This document shows positions 25,808 through 34,886 of a DNA stretch of 47,293 nucleotides, in pieces. The notes under the pieces are model-generated. The model had not been told where the DNA came from. It worked only from the letters and a program-made list of their open reading frames with translations, and did no database searches. Each line of letters starts with the position of its first letter. Position 1 is the first letter of the stretch. The DNA is from an uncultured Actinomycetes bacterium (GTDB taxonomy: Bacteria > Actinomycetota > Acidimicrobiia > Acidimicrobiales > RAAP-2). The position numbers were made by a program, and so were the translations under genes. The DNA lies in the NCBI GenBank assembly GCA_903860915.1, contig CAIOSJ010000032.1:1-47293 (forward strand). Reading direction: 5' to 3'.

Positions 25808-26791
25808 TTGACCCTTCCCATCGCTCTAGATGCGATGGGGGGTGACTTTGCGCCCCACGAAATCGTTACTGGCGCTCGTCGAGCGGTCGACGAATTAGGC
25901 CTCGAGGTCATTCTCGTCGGCCCCCCCGACCTCATTGGCGACTCCCAAGGTCTCGAAGTGTTTCCCTGTAGTGAAGTGATTGCTATGGACGATGATCCGG
26001 GCACGTCAGTTCGAAAGAAGAAGGACTCCTCACTGGTACGCGCCGCCGAACTGGTGCGCGACGGACGAGCCAGCGCCATGGTGTCGGCTGGCAACACCGG
26101 GGCCACAATGGCCGCCGCACTTTTACGCATGGGCCGCCTACCCGGCGTGCTGCGACCCTGCATCGCCATTCCCCTTCCTAATCCCGGGCGCGCACCAACG
26201 ATTTTGACCGACACTGGCGCTAACGCTGAATGCACGCCCGAGATGTTGGTGCAGTTTGCCCAAATGGCTAGTGCCTTCGCACAGGCGCGCTTCGCTATCG
26301 CTCAGCCCTCGGTAGGTTTGCTCTCCATTGGTGAGGAGGCCACCAAGGGCACTCCGCTCGTTAAAGAGACGCACAAACTCCTCGCCGCCTTGGACTCAAT
26401 TAACTTCGCTGGCAACGTTGAGGGGCGCGACCTCGTGCCGAGCCCGGTCGACGTGATTGTGACCGACGGCTTTACCGGCAACGTCGCCCTCAAGACCCTC
26501 GAAGGTTCGATGAAGTTCATCTTCAAGCTCCTCTTTGAGGTCATCGGCACCGACGAGGCCACGCGCGCCGCGGGCGACGTCCTCTTCCCTCACCTCCTAC
26601 CGGTGGCCGGTACCCTGTCACCAGAAAGCCACGGGGGAGCGATGCTGCTCGGACTTGACGGTATTTGCATCATCTCGCACGGCTCCTCGAACGCCACCGC
26701 GATCATGAACGCCCTGCGCGTCGGCGCAGAAATGTCCGAAGCCGGCGTCGTGGACATCCTGCGTAGCACTATTCGCCCTGATCAGAGGTAA
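25808..26791 (+). CDS. plsX: Phosphate acyltransferase PlsX
   Basis: 327 residues from TTG 25808, one base after the rpmF stop. It converts acyl-ACP to acyl-phosphate, the first committed step of phosphatidic acid synthesis in most bacteria. PIALDAMGGDFAPHEIV at the start, SAGNTGATMAAA, LTDTGANAECTPEML and DGFTGNVALKTLEG are family hallmarks. No downstream start keeps ALDAMGGD, so the TTG start is favoured. Translation is probably coupled to rpmF. Confidence 0.94.
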   Translation: MTLPIALDAMGGDFAPHEIVTGARRAVDELGLEVILVGPPDLIGDSQGLEVFPCSEVIAMDDDPGTSVRKKKDSSLVRAAELVRDGRASAMVSAGNTGATMAAALLRMGRLPGVLRPCIAIPLPNPGRAPTILTDTGANAECTPEMLVQFAQMASAFAQARFAIAQPSVGLLSIGEEATKGTPLVKETHKLLAALDSINFAGNVEGRDLVPSPVDVIVTDGFTGNVALKTLEGSMKFIFKLLFEVIGTDEATRAAGDVLFPHLLPVAGTLSPESHGGAMLLGLDGICIISHGSSNATAIMNALRVGAEMSEAGVVDILRSTIRPDQR

Positions 26792-26796
26792 GAAAG

Positions 26797-26815
26797 TCTC
26801 CGGGTACCCCGGAGA
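26797..26815 (+). terminator. Strong hairpin between plsX and acp
   Basis: TCTCCGGG, loop TAC, CCCGGAGA: 8 perfect GC-rich pairs, starting five bases after the plsX stop. It is not followed by a T tract. It may attenuate or protect the plsX mRNA 3' end. A separate -10 box for acp follows at 26821. Confidence 0.45.
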
Positions 26816-26820
26816 GACAG

Positions 26821-26826
26821 TAGGCT
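26821..26826 (+). promoter_or_regulatory. -10 box TAGGCT, possible promoter for acp-rnc
   Basis: TAGGCT follows the hairpin at 26797-26815 and would start transcription near 26833, about 23 nt before the acp GTG, which has an AAAGGAG ribosome site. No clear -35 is seen, because the hairpin occupies that place. Confidence 0.35.
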
Positions 26827-26855
26827 GAGAAGGTCCGGTCAGCAAAGGAGCCCCC

Positions 26856-27134
26856 GTGTCAGATACCACCCCCGTAACTCGCGCCGAAATTGTCGCCCTG
26901 GTGCAGAGCAATCTGGCCGAAATCCTCGAGATATCCGCTGCTGACGTGAACGAAAATTCGACTTTTGAAGGTTTGGGGGCCGATTCGCTGGCGCTGATCG
27001 AGCTCGTGGAAGCACTCGAAGAATCTTTGTCGGAGCGCGTCGAAGGTTTTCACATTGACGACGAGGACCTCGAGTCACTCACCAGTGTGGCCGACGCGGT
27101 GAACTACGTCGCCACCAAACTGTCCGCGGTCTAA
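26856..27134 (+). CDS. Acyl carrier protein
   Basis: 92 residues from GTG with AAAGGAG upstream. GLGADSLALIELV holds Ser44, the site of 4'-phosphopantetheine attachment (from CoA, made by the CoaD pathway encoded upstream). The protein is acidic and helical. It is slightly longer than standard AcpP at the N-terminus. The position between plsX and rnc is the common location of the fatty-acid-synthesis acpP. Confidence 0.9.
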   Translation: MSDTTPVTRAEIVALVQSNLAEILEISAADVNENSTFEGLGADSLALIELVEALEESLSERVEGFHIDDEDLESLTSVADAVNYVATKLSAV

Positions 27135-27142
27135 CGGAGTTC

Positions 27143-27829
27143 GTGAGTCTGCTGACGTCACCCCGGGAGGCTCTCGCCCACCTGATCGGCCTCGATCCGG
27201 CGAGCGACCTGTTTGTCACGGCCCTGACCCACTCCAGTTACGCCGCGGAACACGGCGTCGAGTCCAACGAGCGCTTGGAATTTCTCGGAGACGCTGTTGT
27301 TGATCTCGTGATAACCGACACCATCATTCGCTCTTTTCCTAATCTCAATCAGGGCACGGGTTCGCTCACGCGCTCCAAGGTCGTCAATGAAGCCGCCCTG
27401 GCCGAGGTCGCGAGCGCCCTCGAAATTGGCCGCGTGGTGCGACTCGGCCGCGGTGAGATTAAAAACCACGGTGAACAACGCCCGGCGCTACTAGCCGACG
27501 CCTTTGAAGCTGTCGTGGCTGCTATTTACCTCGAACGTGGCTACGGCGCCGCCAGCGAATTTGTTCTCACGTACTTGGGTGGTGCTCTCACGGCCGCCGC
27601 TGCGGCGCCGGATGAAGTCGATCCCAAGTCCCGCCTTCGGCAGTGGTCGGAAGCGGCTGGTCACGGGGCACCCGTCTACGAGGTTCGAGGCGATGGTCCC
27701 AGTCACGCGACGCACTACGTCGCGGAAGTCACCATTGGTGGCATCATCCGAGCAACCGGTCAAGGACGTTCCAAGAAGGCGGCCGAAGTGGCCGCTGCGA
27801 TTGCGGCGTGGGGGGAAAAGCATGTTTAA
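27143..27829 (+). CDS. rnc: Ribonuclease III
   Basis: 228 residues from GTG, GGAG three bases upstream. It cuts double-stranded RNA and processes rRNA precursors. The catalytic signature NERLEFLGDAVVDLV is at 42-56, the second acidic pair lies in LLADAFEAVVAAIYLERG near 115, and the dsRNA-binding domain (about 155-228) ends with GQGRSKKAAEVAAAIAAW. The stop overlaps the next start by eight bases. Confidence 0.95.
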   Translation: MSLLTSPREALAHLIGLDPASDLFVTALTHSSYAAEHGVESNERLEFLGDAVVDLVITDTIIRSFPNLNQGTGSLTRSKVVNEAALAEVASALEIGRVVRLGRGEIKNHGEQRPALLADAFEAVVAAIYLERGYGAASEFVLTYLGGALTAAAAAPDEVDPKSRLRQWSEAAGHGAPVYEVRGDGPSHATHYVAEVTIGGIIRATGQGRSKKAAEVAAAIAAWGEKHV

Positions 27830-28727
27830 TGAACTACCGGAGGTCGAGACGATTCGCGCCGCATTATCGCGCGATATCGTTGGGAAAAAGCTCAAAACGG
27901 TGGCCGTAACGACGGGAAAAACCGTGCGCCGCCATAAGACGGTGAAGGATTTTCGTGAACTAGCCGAAGGCCGCACGATAAAATCCATTGGGCGTTTAGG
28001 CACCAACATCATTTTCGTTCTTGATGACGGCAGTCGTCTGGTGGCCGAGCTCGGGACGGGCGGACACTTCCAGCGGACGAAGGGCCCCAAGGAAGTTAAG
28101 GCCAAGCACACTCACGTAGTGATCACCCTTAATCAGGGTGGCGAATTACGCTTCATCGACGAAACGTCCAAGGGCGAGCTCTTCGTCTCCCCGCCCGCTC
28201 CCGAGGACCGCGTAGTGGAGGTTTCTAAGTATGCTCGCCTTTCAGTTGGTGGCGACGGCTTGGCAATTCGCCAAGCGGTCCCGGAGCTAGCTCACCTCGG
28301 CCTCGACGTCTTGGAAGACCAGGTCGGCTGGGACCGTATGGCCGCCATCTTGCGCAGTAGCGACCTCGGGGTGAAGGAACTCCTGCTAACGCCAGAGATC
28401 ATGGCGGGACTCGGCAGCCTCTACGTGGACGAGATTCTCTACAACTCGGGAATTCGCCACGACCGCATTTCCGACTCGCTCTCGACCATCGAAATTCGTC
28501 GCTTGCACCGTGGAATTACGGAAATCATCGCCGACGCGATTAAGCACCACGGGTCGAGCTTCGGCCCCACGCCCTTCGCCGACCCCGATGGCAAGCAAGG
28601 CGACTTTCAGCAAAGTCTGCATGTGTACGCCCGAGAAGGCTTGCCCTGCGGGCAGTGTCGTGCACCGATTGAGCGCGTCAGCGTCCGTCAGGTCACGACG
28701 TACTTCTGTCCCAAGTGCCAAAACTAG
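27822..28727 (+). CDS. Fpg/MutM-fold protein lacking catalytic residues
   Basis: 301 residues from ATG 27822, in the usual mutM place between rnc and smc. The fold is clear: NELPEVET near the start, an H2TH region (KELLLTPEIMAGLGSLYVDE), DGKQGDFQQSLHVYAREG, and a C4 zinc finger at Cys276, 279, 296 and 299. The sites needed for glycosylase/lyase action differ, though. The N-terminus is M-F-N-E instead of M-P-E, so the Pro nucleophile is missing. The Lys of RGKYL is Thr61, the DPRRFG loop reads DETSKG, the Asn of GIGNIY is Ser199, and the finger Arg is Val291. A Met followed by Phe is not normally removed. It is probably a non-catalytic or re-purposed DNA-binding protein. The open frame runs upstream inside rnc but holds no PELPEVET start. 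Confidence 0.85.
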   Translation: MFNELPEVETIRAALSRDIVGKKLKTVAVTTGKTVRRHKTVKDFRELAEGRTIKSIGRLGTNIIFVLDDGSRLVAELGTGGHFQRTKGPKEVKAKHTHVVITLNQGGELRFIDETSKGELFVSPPAPEDRVVEVSKYARLSVGGDGLAIRQAVPELAHLGLDVLEDQVGWDRMAAILRSSDLGVKELLLTPEIMAGLGSLYVDEILYNSGIRHDRISDSLSTIEIRRLHRGITEIIADAIKHHGSSFGPTPFADPDGKQGDFQQSLHVYAREGLPCGQCRAPIERVSVRQVTTYFCPKCQN

Positions 28728-28771
28728 CCCCAGTGGAGAGCTCGTAGTGCCTGACCCCCTCGGAAGATTGC

Positions 28772-28777
28772 TAGCGT
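28772..28777 (+). promoter_or_regulatory. -10 box TAGCGT, probable leaderless promoter for smc
   Basis: TAGCGT is followed by seven bases and ATG 28785, with no Shine-Dalgarno sequence. CTGACC about 15 nt further upstream is a weak -35 candidate. Confidence 0.5.
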
Positions 28778-28784
28778 CAGACCG

Positions 28785-31700
28785 ATGTTTCTAAAGCGAC
28801 TAACGATGAAGGGCTTCAAGTCCTTCGCAGATAACACCTCTCTCGAGTTCGAGCAGGGTGTTACCGCGGTGGTCGGACCCAACGGTTCGGGCAAGTCCAA
28901 CGTCGTTGACGCCGTGGCCTGGGTGCTCGGTGCACAGAGCGCGCGGGCACTACGGAGCGCGAAAATGGAAGACGTTATTTTCGCCGGAACGTCCTCTCGT
29001 CCCGCCCTGGGTCGATCCGAAGTCTCACTCACGATTGATAACGCCTCGGGCCGTTTGCCCATCGAGGGCGCCGAAGTCACGATTTCTCGGACCCTCTTTC
29101 GCACCGGAGAGTCGGAGTACGCCATCAACGGGACCACCTGTCGGCTACTCGACATTCAAGAACTCCTGAGCGACTCGGGCGTTGGTCGCCAGCAGCACAT
29201 GATCATCGGCCAAAACCAACTGGACTCGGTACTTAATTCTCGCAGTGAGGATCGCCGTGCGGTTATCGAAGAAGCCGCCGGTGTCTTGAAGCACCGTCGC
29301 CGCAAGGAGCGCGCGGAACGTCGACTCGCCACGACACAAGAAAACCTCGAGCGGCTCGGTGACCTTGTTCGCGAAGTACGTCGTCAGATGCGCCCACTCG
29401 AGCGCCAAGCCGTCGCGGCGCGTAGCTACGCCGATATTGAAAGTGATCTGCGAGCGACCCGTCGCTTCGTTTTCTCCTCGCGTCACCAGAGCTTCACGGC
29501 TCGCCAACGCGAACTCTCCGGAGAATTACGCACGGCCTCCGATAGAGAGCGCACCCTACGGCACGAAATGATTACCCTCGACGCCCAGGCCACGACGGCC
29601 GCGGGCGAAATGGCGAGTCGCCGCGAAGAACTCTTGGCCTCGACCCTGGGTCATCTTCACGGTTTAGCCGAGCGCTCGCGGGGGACAATTTCACTCATCG
29701 CCGAACGAAAGTTGTCGCTACAGGCCGCCCTCGCCGCATCAGCCGACGAGAACGTGATTGCGACCCTCGAGGCGGACGCTGCACGTCTGGCCGCCGACTT
29801 GCTAGCCCTGACCGCGGAAGAAGCGGCTCTCGGCCAACAGCGCGACGACGTTCTCGCAGCGAAGAGCGCCTACGACGACGCCGAAGCCCAGTACGCATCC
29901 ACGTGGGGTTCGGCTAGCTCGGTCTCCGCCGACTTCGAACTGGAGCAGGCCCAGTCACGCCACGACCTCTTGGCCCGGACGGTACTGACCAGTGAAGAAA
30001 CCCTGCGCCGCTCACAGGAGCGCCTGGTTATAGCCGAGCAGCAGCACGCGACCACTTTGGAACAACGCGAGTTGACAAACTCGCTCGCCGGTGACGCCCG
30101 TAGCGACGTTACGGCTCTTGAAAACGCGAAGAGCGTCGCCGAATCAAGCGCGACGCGAGCCGAATCCAACCGAAGCACCGCCGACGAAACCTTCCGTGAG
30201 GCCACCGACGTGGCCGCGCGTACGCAGGCGCGGGCCGAAGCCTTGGCGCGGGCCTTCGAGGAGTTCTCGGGCTCCGGTGGTCGCGGCATTATTGACAATA
30301 TTGAAGGGGTCCTCGGATCGCTGCTCGACCTCATCGAGGTTGCGCCCGGTGCGGAGCGAGCGGTGGAGTCGGCCATTGGCGCGACCGTCGGCGCCGTGCT
30401 CGTCGATGGACGTCGGTCGGCTCGCGCTGCGCTCGAGGCCTTTCGCGCCGAAGGGGGAGCGGGCCTCGTTCTTCCCGCCTTTGACGAAACCGGACCTGCT
30501 CCATTGACGCCGGAGGGCTGCCAGCCCCTGCGGACGCTAGTTACGGCGCGTGGTGGTAATAGTGCCTACGTCACGCGAGTCCTCGACGCCCTCTTGCGCC
30601 GCGCCTTCGTCGCGGAAAATTGGGAAGCTGGTATTGAAGTAGCCGCTACGCACCCCGACCTCGTCATCGTCACGCGCGACGGTGACCGTTTCGCCTCGAG
30701 TGGCTGGCGGGTTGCGTCGGGACGTGCTCTGGTCACTCGCGCGACGGTGGATGAAGCCGAGCGAGCTGCGGCCGAGGCCGCCGCCGCCGTGGCGCCAGCG
30801 CGAACGCGTCGCGACGACGCCGACGCCCAGGCCGTACGGGCGCGAGCCGAATTGAACATCGCTACGAATTCCCTCGCCAAGGCCGAAGCCTTGGTGGAGC
30901 GACTGACACGTGATGCCCTGCGTCTGGACGAGCGCTTGAACGAGATCTCTACTGGCCGAGAATTACTGCTCAGTGAGGCCGCCCAGCTCAGCGAGGAGCT
31001 CGCGCAGTTGTCCGACGAGCTCACGACGCTGGCCGCGCGACTACCGGAACTGCAGGCCGCCGTGACCGACGCAACGCAGCGGGCACAGTGGGCCGAGGAG
31101 GCTCGCGTGACGGTGGACGCTCACCGCGATCGCGTGGCTCAACTCTCCCTGGCTCTCTCACGGCGTGACGCCGAGTACGGTGAGCGTCGTCGCCTCATCG
31201 AACAGCGACGTGTTGAAGTTGAGGCGCGTCTCGAGGGGCATAACGCGGAGCGTGAAGAAGCCGCTGCGCGCCGCGAAAAGCTGGAATTTGATCTCCGCGC
31301 CCTGGGTCGCTTGGGCCTCCTGGTTGAGCGTGCCGCGGACGAAATCAGCGTGGCGCAAGAGGCCATGAGCTCCACCTACCGCGAGCAACTGGAAGCTTCG
31401 CGAGCCGGGGCCGAAAAGCTCGAGACGCTGCGCCGGGAACGTTCAAGCACCGAAGCACGTTTGACGGAACTCTCCGACAATGTCCGACGTGGCGAAATCG
31501 AACACGCCGAGGTGGCGGTCAAGATCGAAAACCTCGAGGAAGCCATCCGCCGCGATCTGGGCCAGGAGCCCGACGAGATCATGGGATCACCGGCACCGGA
31601 AGTTCCGGAGGGCGTGGCGATTGAGCTCCACCTCGCCGATTTGGAAATTCGAATTAACGCGCTAGGCCCCATTAACCCCCTCGCCCTAGAGGAGCTCAGT

Positions 31701-32279
31701 GCCCTCGAGGAGCGCTACAGCGAACTGGACGGTCAGGTCGCCGACGTGCGGGCGGCACGACGCGAACTTCAAGAGGTCCTGCGCGCGCTCGACGACGAAA
31801 TCATGACGACATTCTCCTCGGCGGTCGCTGACGTGAATGAGCACTTCTCGGAACTCATTGCCAAGCTCTTTCCCGGTGGCCAGGGCCGACTTATTCTCAC
31901 CGAACCTGATGACCCGCTCAATACCGGAGTCGAAATTGAAGTACGACCCGTGGGCCGAAACGCTCGTCGAGTTTCGTCGCTCTCGGGTGGCGAGCGCTCC
32001 ATGGCGGCGCTGGCCTTCCTCTTCGCAATTTTCCGATCACGCCCTAGTCCCTTCTACATGATGGACGAAGTAGAAGCGGCGCTGGACGACGTGAACCTAC
32101 AGCGCTTCCTCTCGCTGGTTAACGAATTCCGAGCTGAGGCTCAACTACTGATCGTGACCCACCAGAAGCGCACTATGGAAAATGCTGACTCCCTCTACGG
32201 CGTCACCATGGCGCCGGGTGGATCGAGTCAAGTGGTGAGTCAACGCGTCAAGCGTGACGAGGGCGACGCCACGGCGTGA
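28785..32279 (+). CDS. smc: Chromosome segregation/condensation ATPase SMC
   Basis: 1164 residues. SMC dimers with ScpA/ScpB organise and segregate the chromosome. N-terminal Walker A is GPNGSGKSNVVDAV (31-44). Two long Ala/Glu/Arg-rich coiled-coil arms flank the hinge at about 490-640 (GSGGRGIIDNIEGVLGSLL, GATVGAVLVDG). The C-terminal head has the ABC signature LSGGERSMAAL near 1066 and Walker B FYMMDEVEAALDD near 1092. Length and order are normal. The ftsY start overlaps the stop (GTGA). Confidence 0.96.
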   Translation: MFLKRLTMKGFKSFADNTSLEFEQGVTAVVGPNGSGKSNVVDAVAWVLGAQSARALRSAKMEDVIFAGTSSRPALGRSEVSLTIDNASGRLPIEGAEVTISRTLFRTGESEYAINGTTCRLLDIQELLSDSGVGRQQHMIIGQNQLDSVLNSRSEDRRAVIEEAAGVLKHRRRKERAERRLATTQENLERLGDLVREVRRQMRPLERQAVAARSYADIESDLRATRRFVFSSRHQSFTARQRELSGELRTASDRERTLRHEMITLDAQATTAAGEMASRREELLASTLGHLHGLAERSRGTISLIAERKLSLQAALAASADENVIATLEADAARLAADLLALTAEEAALGQQRDDVLAAKSAYDDAEAQYASTWGSASSVSADFELEQAQSRHDLLARTVLTSEETLRRSQERLVIAEQQHATTLEQRELTNSLAGDARSDVTALENAKSVAESSATRAESNRSTADETFREATDVAARTQARAEALARAFEEFSGSGGRGIIDNIEGVLGSLLDLIEVAPGAERAVESAIGATVGAVLVDGRRSARAALEAFRAEGGAGLVLPAFDETGPAPLTPEGCQPLRTLVTARGGNSAYVTRVLDALLRRAFVAENWEAGIEVAATHPDLVIVTRDGDRFASSGWRVASGRALVTRATVDEAERAAAEAAAAVAPARTRRDDADAQAVRARAELNIATNSLAKAEALVERLTRDALRLDERLNEISTGRELLLSEAAQLSEELAQLSDELTTLAARLPELQAAVTDATQRAQWAEEARVTVDAHRDRVAQLSLALSRRDAEYGERRRLIEQRRVEVEARLEGHNAEREEAAARREKLEFDLRALGRLGLLVERAADEISVAQEAMSSTYREQLEASRAGAEKLETLRRERSSTEARLTELSDNVRRGEIEHAEVAVKIENLEEAIRRDLGQEPDEIMGSPAPEVPEGVAIELHLADLEIRINALGPINPLALEELSALEERYSELDGQVADVRAARRELQEVLRALDDEIMTTFSSAVADVNEHFSELIAKLFPGGQGRLILTEPDDPLNTGVEIEVRPVGRNARRVSSLSGGERSMAALAFLFAIFRSRPSPFYMMDEVEAALDDVNLQRFLSLVNEFRAEAQLLIVTHQKRTMENADSLYGVTMAPGGSSQVVSQRVKRDEGDATA

Positions 32280-33328
32280 TTGTTCTCGAGATTGTTCTCG
32301 TAGCGCTCGCGGTGGGCGTGGTCTGGGGTCTACTGCGCCGTTCTCGCCGCCGCCGACCCCTAGCGGTAGCTGCCCCCCGGGCACCGATGCCGAGCGTCCT
32401 GGTCAGTGATCAGGTGGCTCGCCCGTCACTCGAAGAGCCAACGAGTAGCACCCTGGCGTCGCGATTGAGCGCGTCACGTGGCGTCTTTGACCGTGTTCGC
32501 TCGCTGGGTTCAGCGACGAACCTACTGCCCGAACAACTTGATACGGTCGAAGAAGTACTGCTACGCAGTGACGTCGGGGTGGACACCACGAATCGAGTTC
32601 TGAGCACGCTGCGTAGTGAGGGTGCACCGCAGGGACTGCTCCATGCCGTGCGTGCGGCTGTTCTGGCCTCGCTGTCCACCGCTTCACGAGAACTCTCCAC
32701 TTCCACTGACGATGGCCGGGTGGCCGTCTGGCTCTTCGTGGGTGTCAACGGTGTTGGTAAGACCACTACTATCGGGAAAATCGCGCACGCTCGAGTGGCC
32801 TCGGGAGAAAAGATTGTCCTGGCCGCCGGTGACACTTTTCGCGCCGCCGCGTCCGAACAGCTAGCCCTCTGGGGGGAGCGCAGCGGAACTGATGTCGTAC
32901 GCGCCCACGAAGGTGCTGATCCCAGTTCGGTGGTTCACGACGCCGTGGGTCGAGCGAGCGCACGCGGCTACGACCTCGTGCTCGCCGATACGGCGGGTCG
33001 CAACCACACCAGCTCGAATCTTTTGGACGAATTGGCGAAAATTCGTCGGGTGGCTGATCGTGAACCGGGGCAGGTCACCGAGACTCTGCTCGTCATTGAC
33101 GCCACCACCGGACAAAACGCCATCACGCAGACCCAGCAGTTCTTGGCCGCCGCCCAGGTCACCGGAATAGTGCTCACCAAATTAGACGGTACGGCTCGGG
33201 GCGGAATAGTGGTGGCGATTGAGGAGAGTTTCGGCGTCCCCGTGAAACTCATTGGTACTGGTGAAGGCGCGAGTGACCTCATCGCCTTTGACCCCATCGC
33301 CTTCGTGGATGCCCTGCTCGAGGTCTAA
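32276..33328 (+). CDS. ftsY: Signal recognition particle receptor FtsY
   Basis: 350 residues from GTG. It docks the SRP-ribosome complex at the membrane. An N-terminal hydrophobic segment (MIVLEIVLVALAVGVVWGLL) followed by an Arg cluster anchors it, as in other actinobacterial FtsY, in place of the acidic A domain of E. coli. The N domain follows, then the GTPase G domain with GVNGVGKTTTIGKIA near 156, DTFRAAA, DTAGRNHTSSNL near 237, and TKLDGTARGG. It is coupled to smc by GTGA and followed by ffh. Confidence 0.95.
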   Translation: MIVLEIVLVALAVGVVWGLLRRSRRRRPLAVAAPRAPMPSVLVSDQVARPSLEEPTSSTLASRLSASRGVFDRVRSLGSATNLLPEQLDTVEEVLLRSDVGVDTTNRVLSTLRSEGAPQGLLHAVRAAVLASLSTASRELSTSTDDGRVAVWLFVGVNGVGKTTTIGKIAHARVASGEKIVLAAGDTFRAAASEQLALWGERSGTDVVRAHEGADPSSVVHDAVGRASARGYDLVLADTAGRNHTSSNLLDELAKIRRVADREPGQVTETLLVIDATTGQNAITQTQQFLAAAQVTGIVLTKLDGTARGGIVVAIEESFGVPVKLIGTGEGASDLIAFDPIAFVDALLEV

Positions 33329-33331
33329 CGG

Positions 33332-33337
33332 TAGCCT
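33332..33337 (+). promoter_or_regulatory. -10 box TAGCCT, probable leaderless promoter for ffh
   Basis: TAGCCT is followed by six bases and ATG 33344, without a Shine-Dalgarno sequence. The layout matches that at rsmD (23401). Confidence 0.5.
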
Positions 33338-33343
33338 GAGTGC

Positions 33344-34822
33344 ATGTTTGACAACCTCTCTACGCGCCTCGAGCAACTCAGTGGATCGCTGCGTTCGCGC
33401 GGGCGCATTTCTCCCGCCGACCTCGACGAGGCCCTCTCCAGCGTGCGCTCCGCCCTCCTCGAGGCCGACGTCGAGATTTCGGTGGTCCGAGGTTTCCTAG
33501 ACGCGGTCCGCGAACGGCTCACTGACGAGGTCCTCTCGCAGTCACTCTCCCCGGGCCAGCAGGTCATTAAGGCTGTTCACGAGCAACTCATTGAAGTTCT
33601 CGGTGCCGCGCCCCTTAAAATCACCTACGCCTCGCGACCTCCGACAGTGATCCTCCTCGCCGGTCTTCAGGGTGCCGGAAAGACCACGAATGCTGCCAAG
33701 CTGGCGGCGTGGTTCAAACAGCAGGGCCGCCAGCCGCTCCTAGTCGCCGCCGACTTGCAACGACCCGCGGCCATCGAGCAGTTACGGGTCCTGGGGGCTC
33801 AGATTGGGGTCGATGTTTTCTCTCAGGGTCGTAGCCCCGTCGAGGTGGCCGAAGCGGGTGTGGCCGAGGCGAGCCGACTTGGTCGCGACGTCGTCATTAT
33901 CGACACCGCGGGACGTCTGTCAATTGACGAAGCACTGATGGCCGAGGTGCGTTCAATTTCTGGAGCGACGAAACCTCACTACACCTTCCTAGTCATTGAC
34001 TCGACGACGGGTCAGGACGCCGTCCTGACGGCGCGAAGCTTCCACGAGTCACTAGAACTTTCGGGAGTTATCGCCACCAAGCTCGACTACGACGCGCGTG
34101 GTGGCGCCGTGCTCTCGGCCCGCGGAGTACTGGGTCGGCCAGTCGTCTTTGCCTCGACCGGCGAAAAGATGACGGAGTTCGATCTCTTCCACCCCGACCG
34201 TATGGCCTCGCGCATTCTGGGTATGGGCGACGTCCTCAGCCTTATTGAAGAGGCCGAGCGCACAATGGACCCCGACGTTATGGCGGCCACCGCCGGTCGC
34301 CTGATGTCGGGTGTTTTCACCCTCGATGACTTCATGGCGCAGATGGGCCAAGTTCGTAAAATGGGCTCCCTCGGCGGACTCATGAAAATGATGCCGGGTA
34401 TGACCAAAGAAATGCGTAACGCCGCAAAAAATGTCGATGAGAAGGATCTGGACCGGGTGGAGGCGATTGTTAAGTCCATGACCCCCGGCGAACGACGAGA
34501 CCCCGGCATTATCAATGGCTCCCGCCGCACTCGCATTGCTCGGGGGGCGGGAACCACGGTTCCGGCCGTGAATCAGCTCCTCGCGCAGTTCACCCAGATG
34601 CAAAAGATGATGAAGCAGATGGCCGGTGGGGGAATGCCACAACTACCCGGCGGTCTTGGAAAAATGGCGGGATTAGCCAGTCGCGCGACGGGATCACGAG
34701 GCGCGGGGAGCTCGCTCGAGGCTCTGGAAGCGGCCATGGGTCGGCCGGCACCCAGCCCCAGCGGGACAGCCAAGAACAAGAAGAAGAAGGGTGGAAGGGT
34801 GACCCCCCCCAAAGGGCGCTAA
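33344..34822 (+). CDS. ffh: Signal recognition particle protein Ffh
   Basis: 492 residues. It binds signal peptides and 4.5S RNA and delivers ribosomes to FtsY. The N domain comes first. The G domain has GLQGAGKTTNAAKLA near 106, AADLQRPAA, DTAGRLSIDEAL near 186 and TKLDYDARGGA. The Met-rich M domain covers about 300-450 (MGSLGGLMKMMPGM, MQKMMKQM). The C-terminus is a basic low-complexity tail ending KNKKKKGGRVTPPKGR. The 4.5S RNA gene is not in this window. Confidence 0.96.
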   Translation: MFDNLSTRLEQLSGSLRSRGRISPADLDEALSSVRSALLEADVEISVVRGFLDAVRERLTDEVLSQSLSPGQQVIKAVHEQLIEVLGAAPLKITYASRPPTVILLAGLQGAGKTTNAAKLAAWFKQQGRQPLLVAADLQRPAAIEQLRVLGAQIGVDVFSQGRSPVEVAEAGVAEASRLGRDVVIIDTAGRLSIDEALMAEVRSISGATKPHYTFLVIDSTTGQDAVLTARSFHESLELSGVIATKLDYDARGGAVLSARGVLGRPVVFASTGEKMTEFDLFHPDRMASRILGMGDVLSLIEEAERTMDPDVMAATAGRLMSGVFTLDDFMAQMGQVRKMGSLGGLMKMMPGMTKEMRNAAKNVDEKDLDRVEAIVKSMTPGERRDPGIINGSRRTRIARGAGTTVPAVNQLLAQFTQMQKMMKQMAGGGMPQLPGGLGKMAGLASRATGSRGAGSSLEALEAAMGRPAPSPSGTAKNKKKKGGRVTPPKGR

Positions 34823-34825
34823 ACT
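34820..34825 (+). promoter_or_regulatory. -10 box TAAACT, candidate promoter of the rpsP operon
   Basis: TAAACT overlaps the ffh stop codon (TAA) and lies about 60 nt before rpsP. The same hexamer stands before rplS. The -35 region is weak. Confidence 0.4.
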
Positions 34826-34886
34826 TTCACATTCGGGTATCAAACCGGTGGTTGAGAGTTCGACCACAACTTCGAAGGGATTTTCC

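Noticed and set aside
27504..27821. Upstream extension of the Fpg-like frame inside rnc
   Set aside because: The extension has no Fpg-like sequence and runs inside the RNase III dsRNA-binding domain; it does not supply the missing MPELPEVET start.
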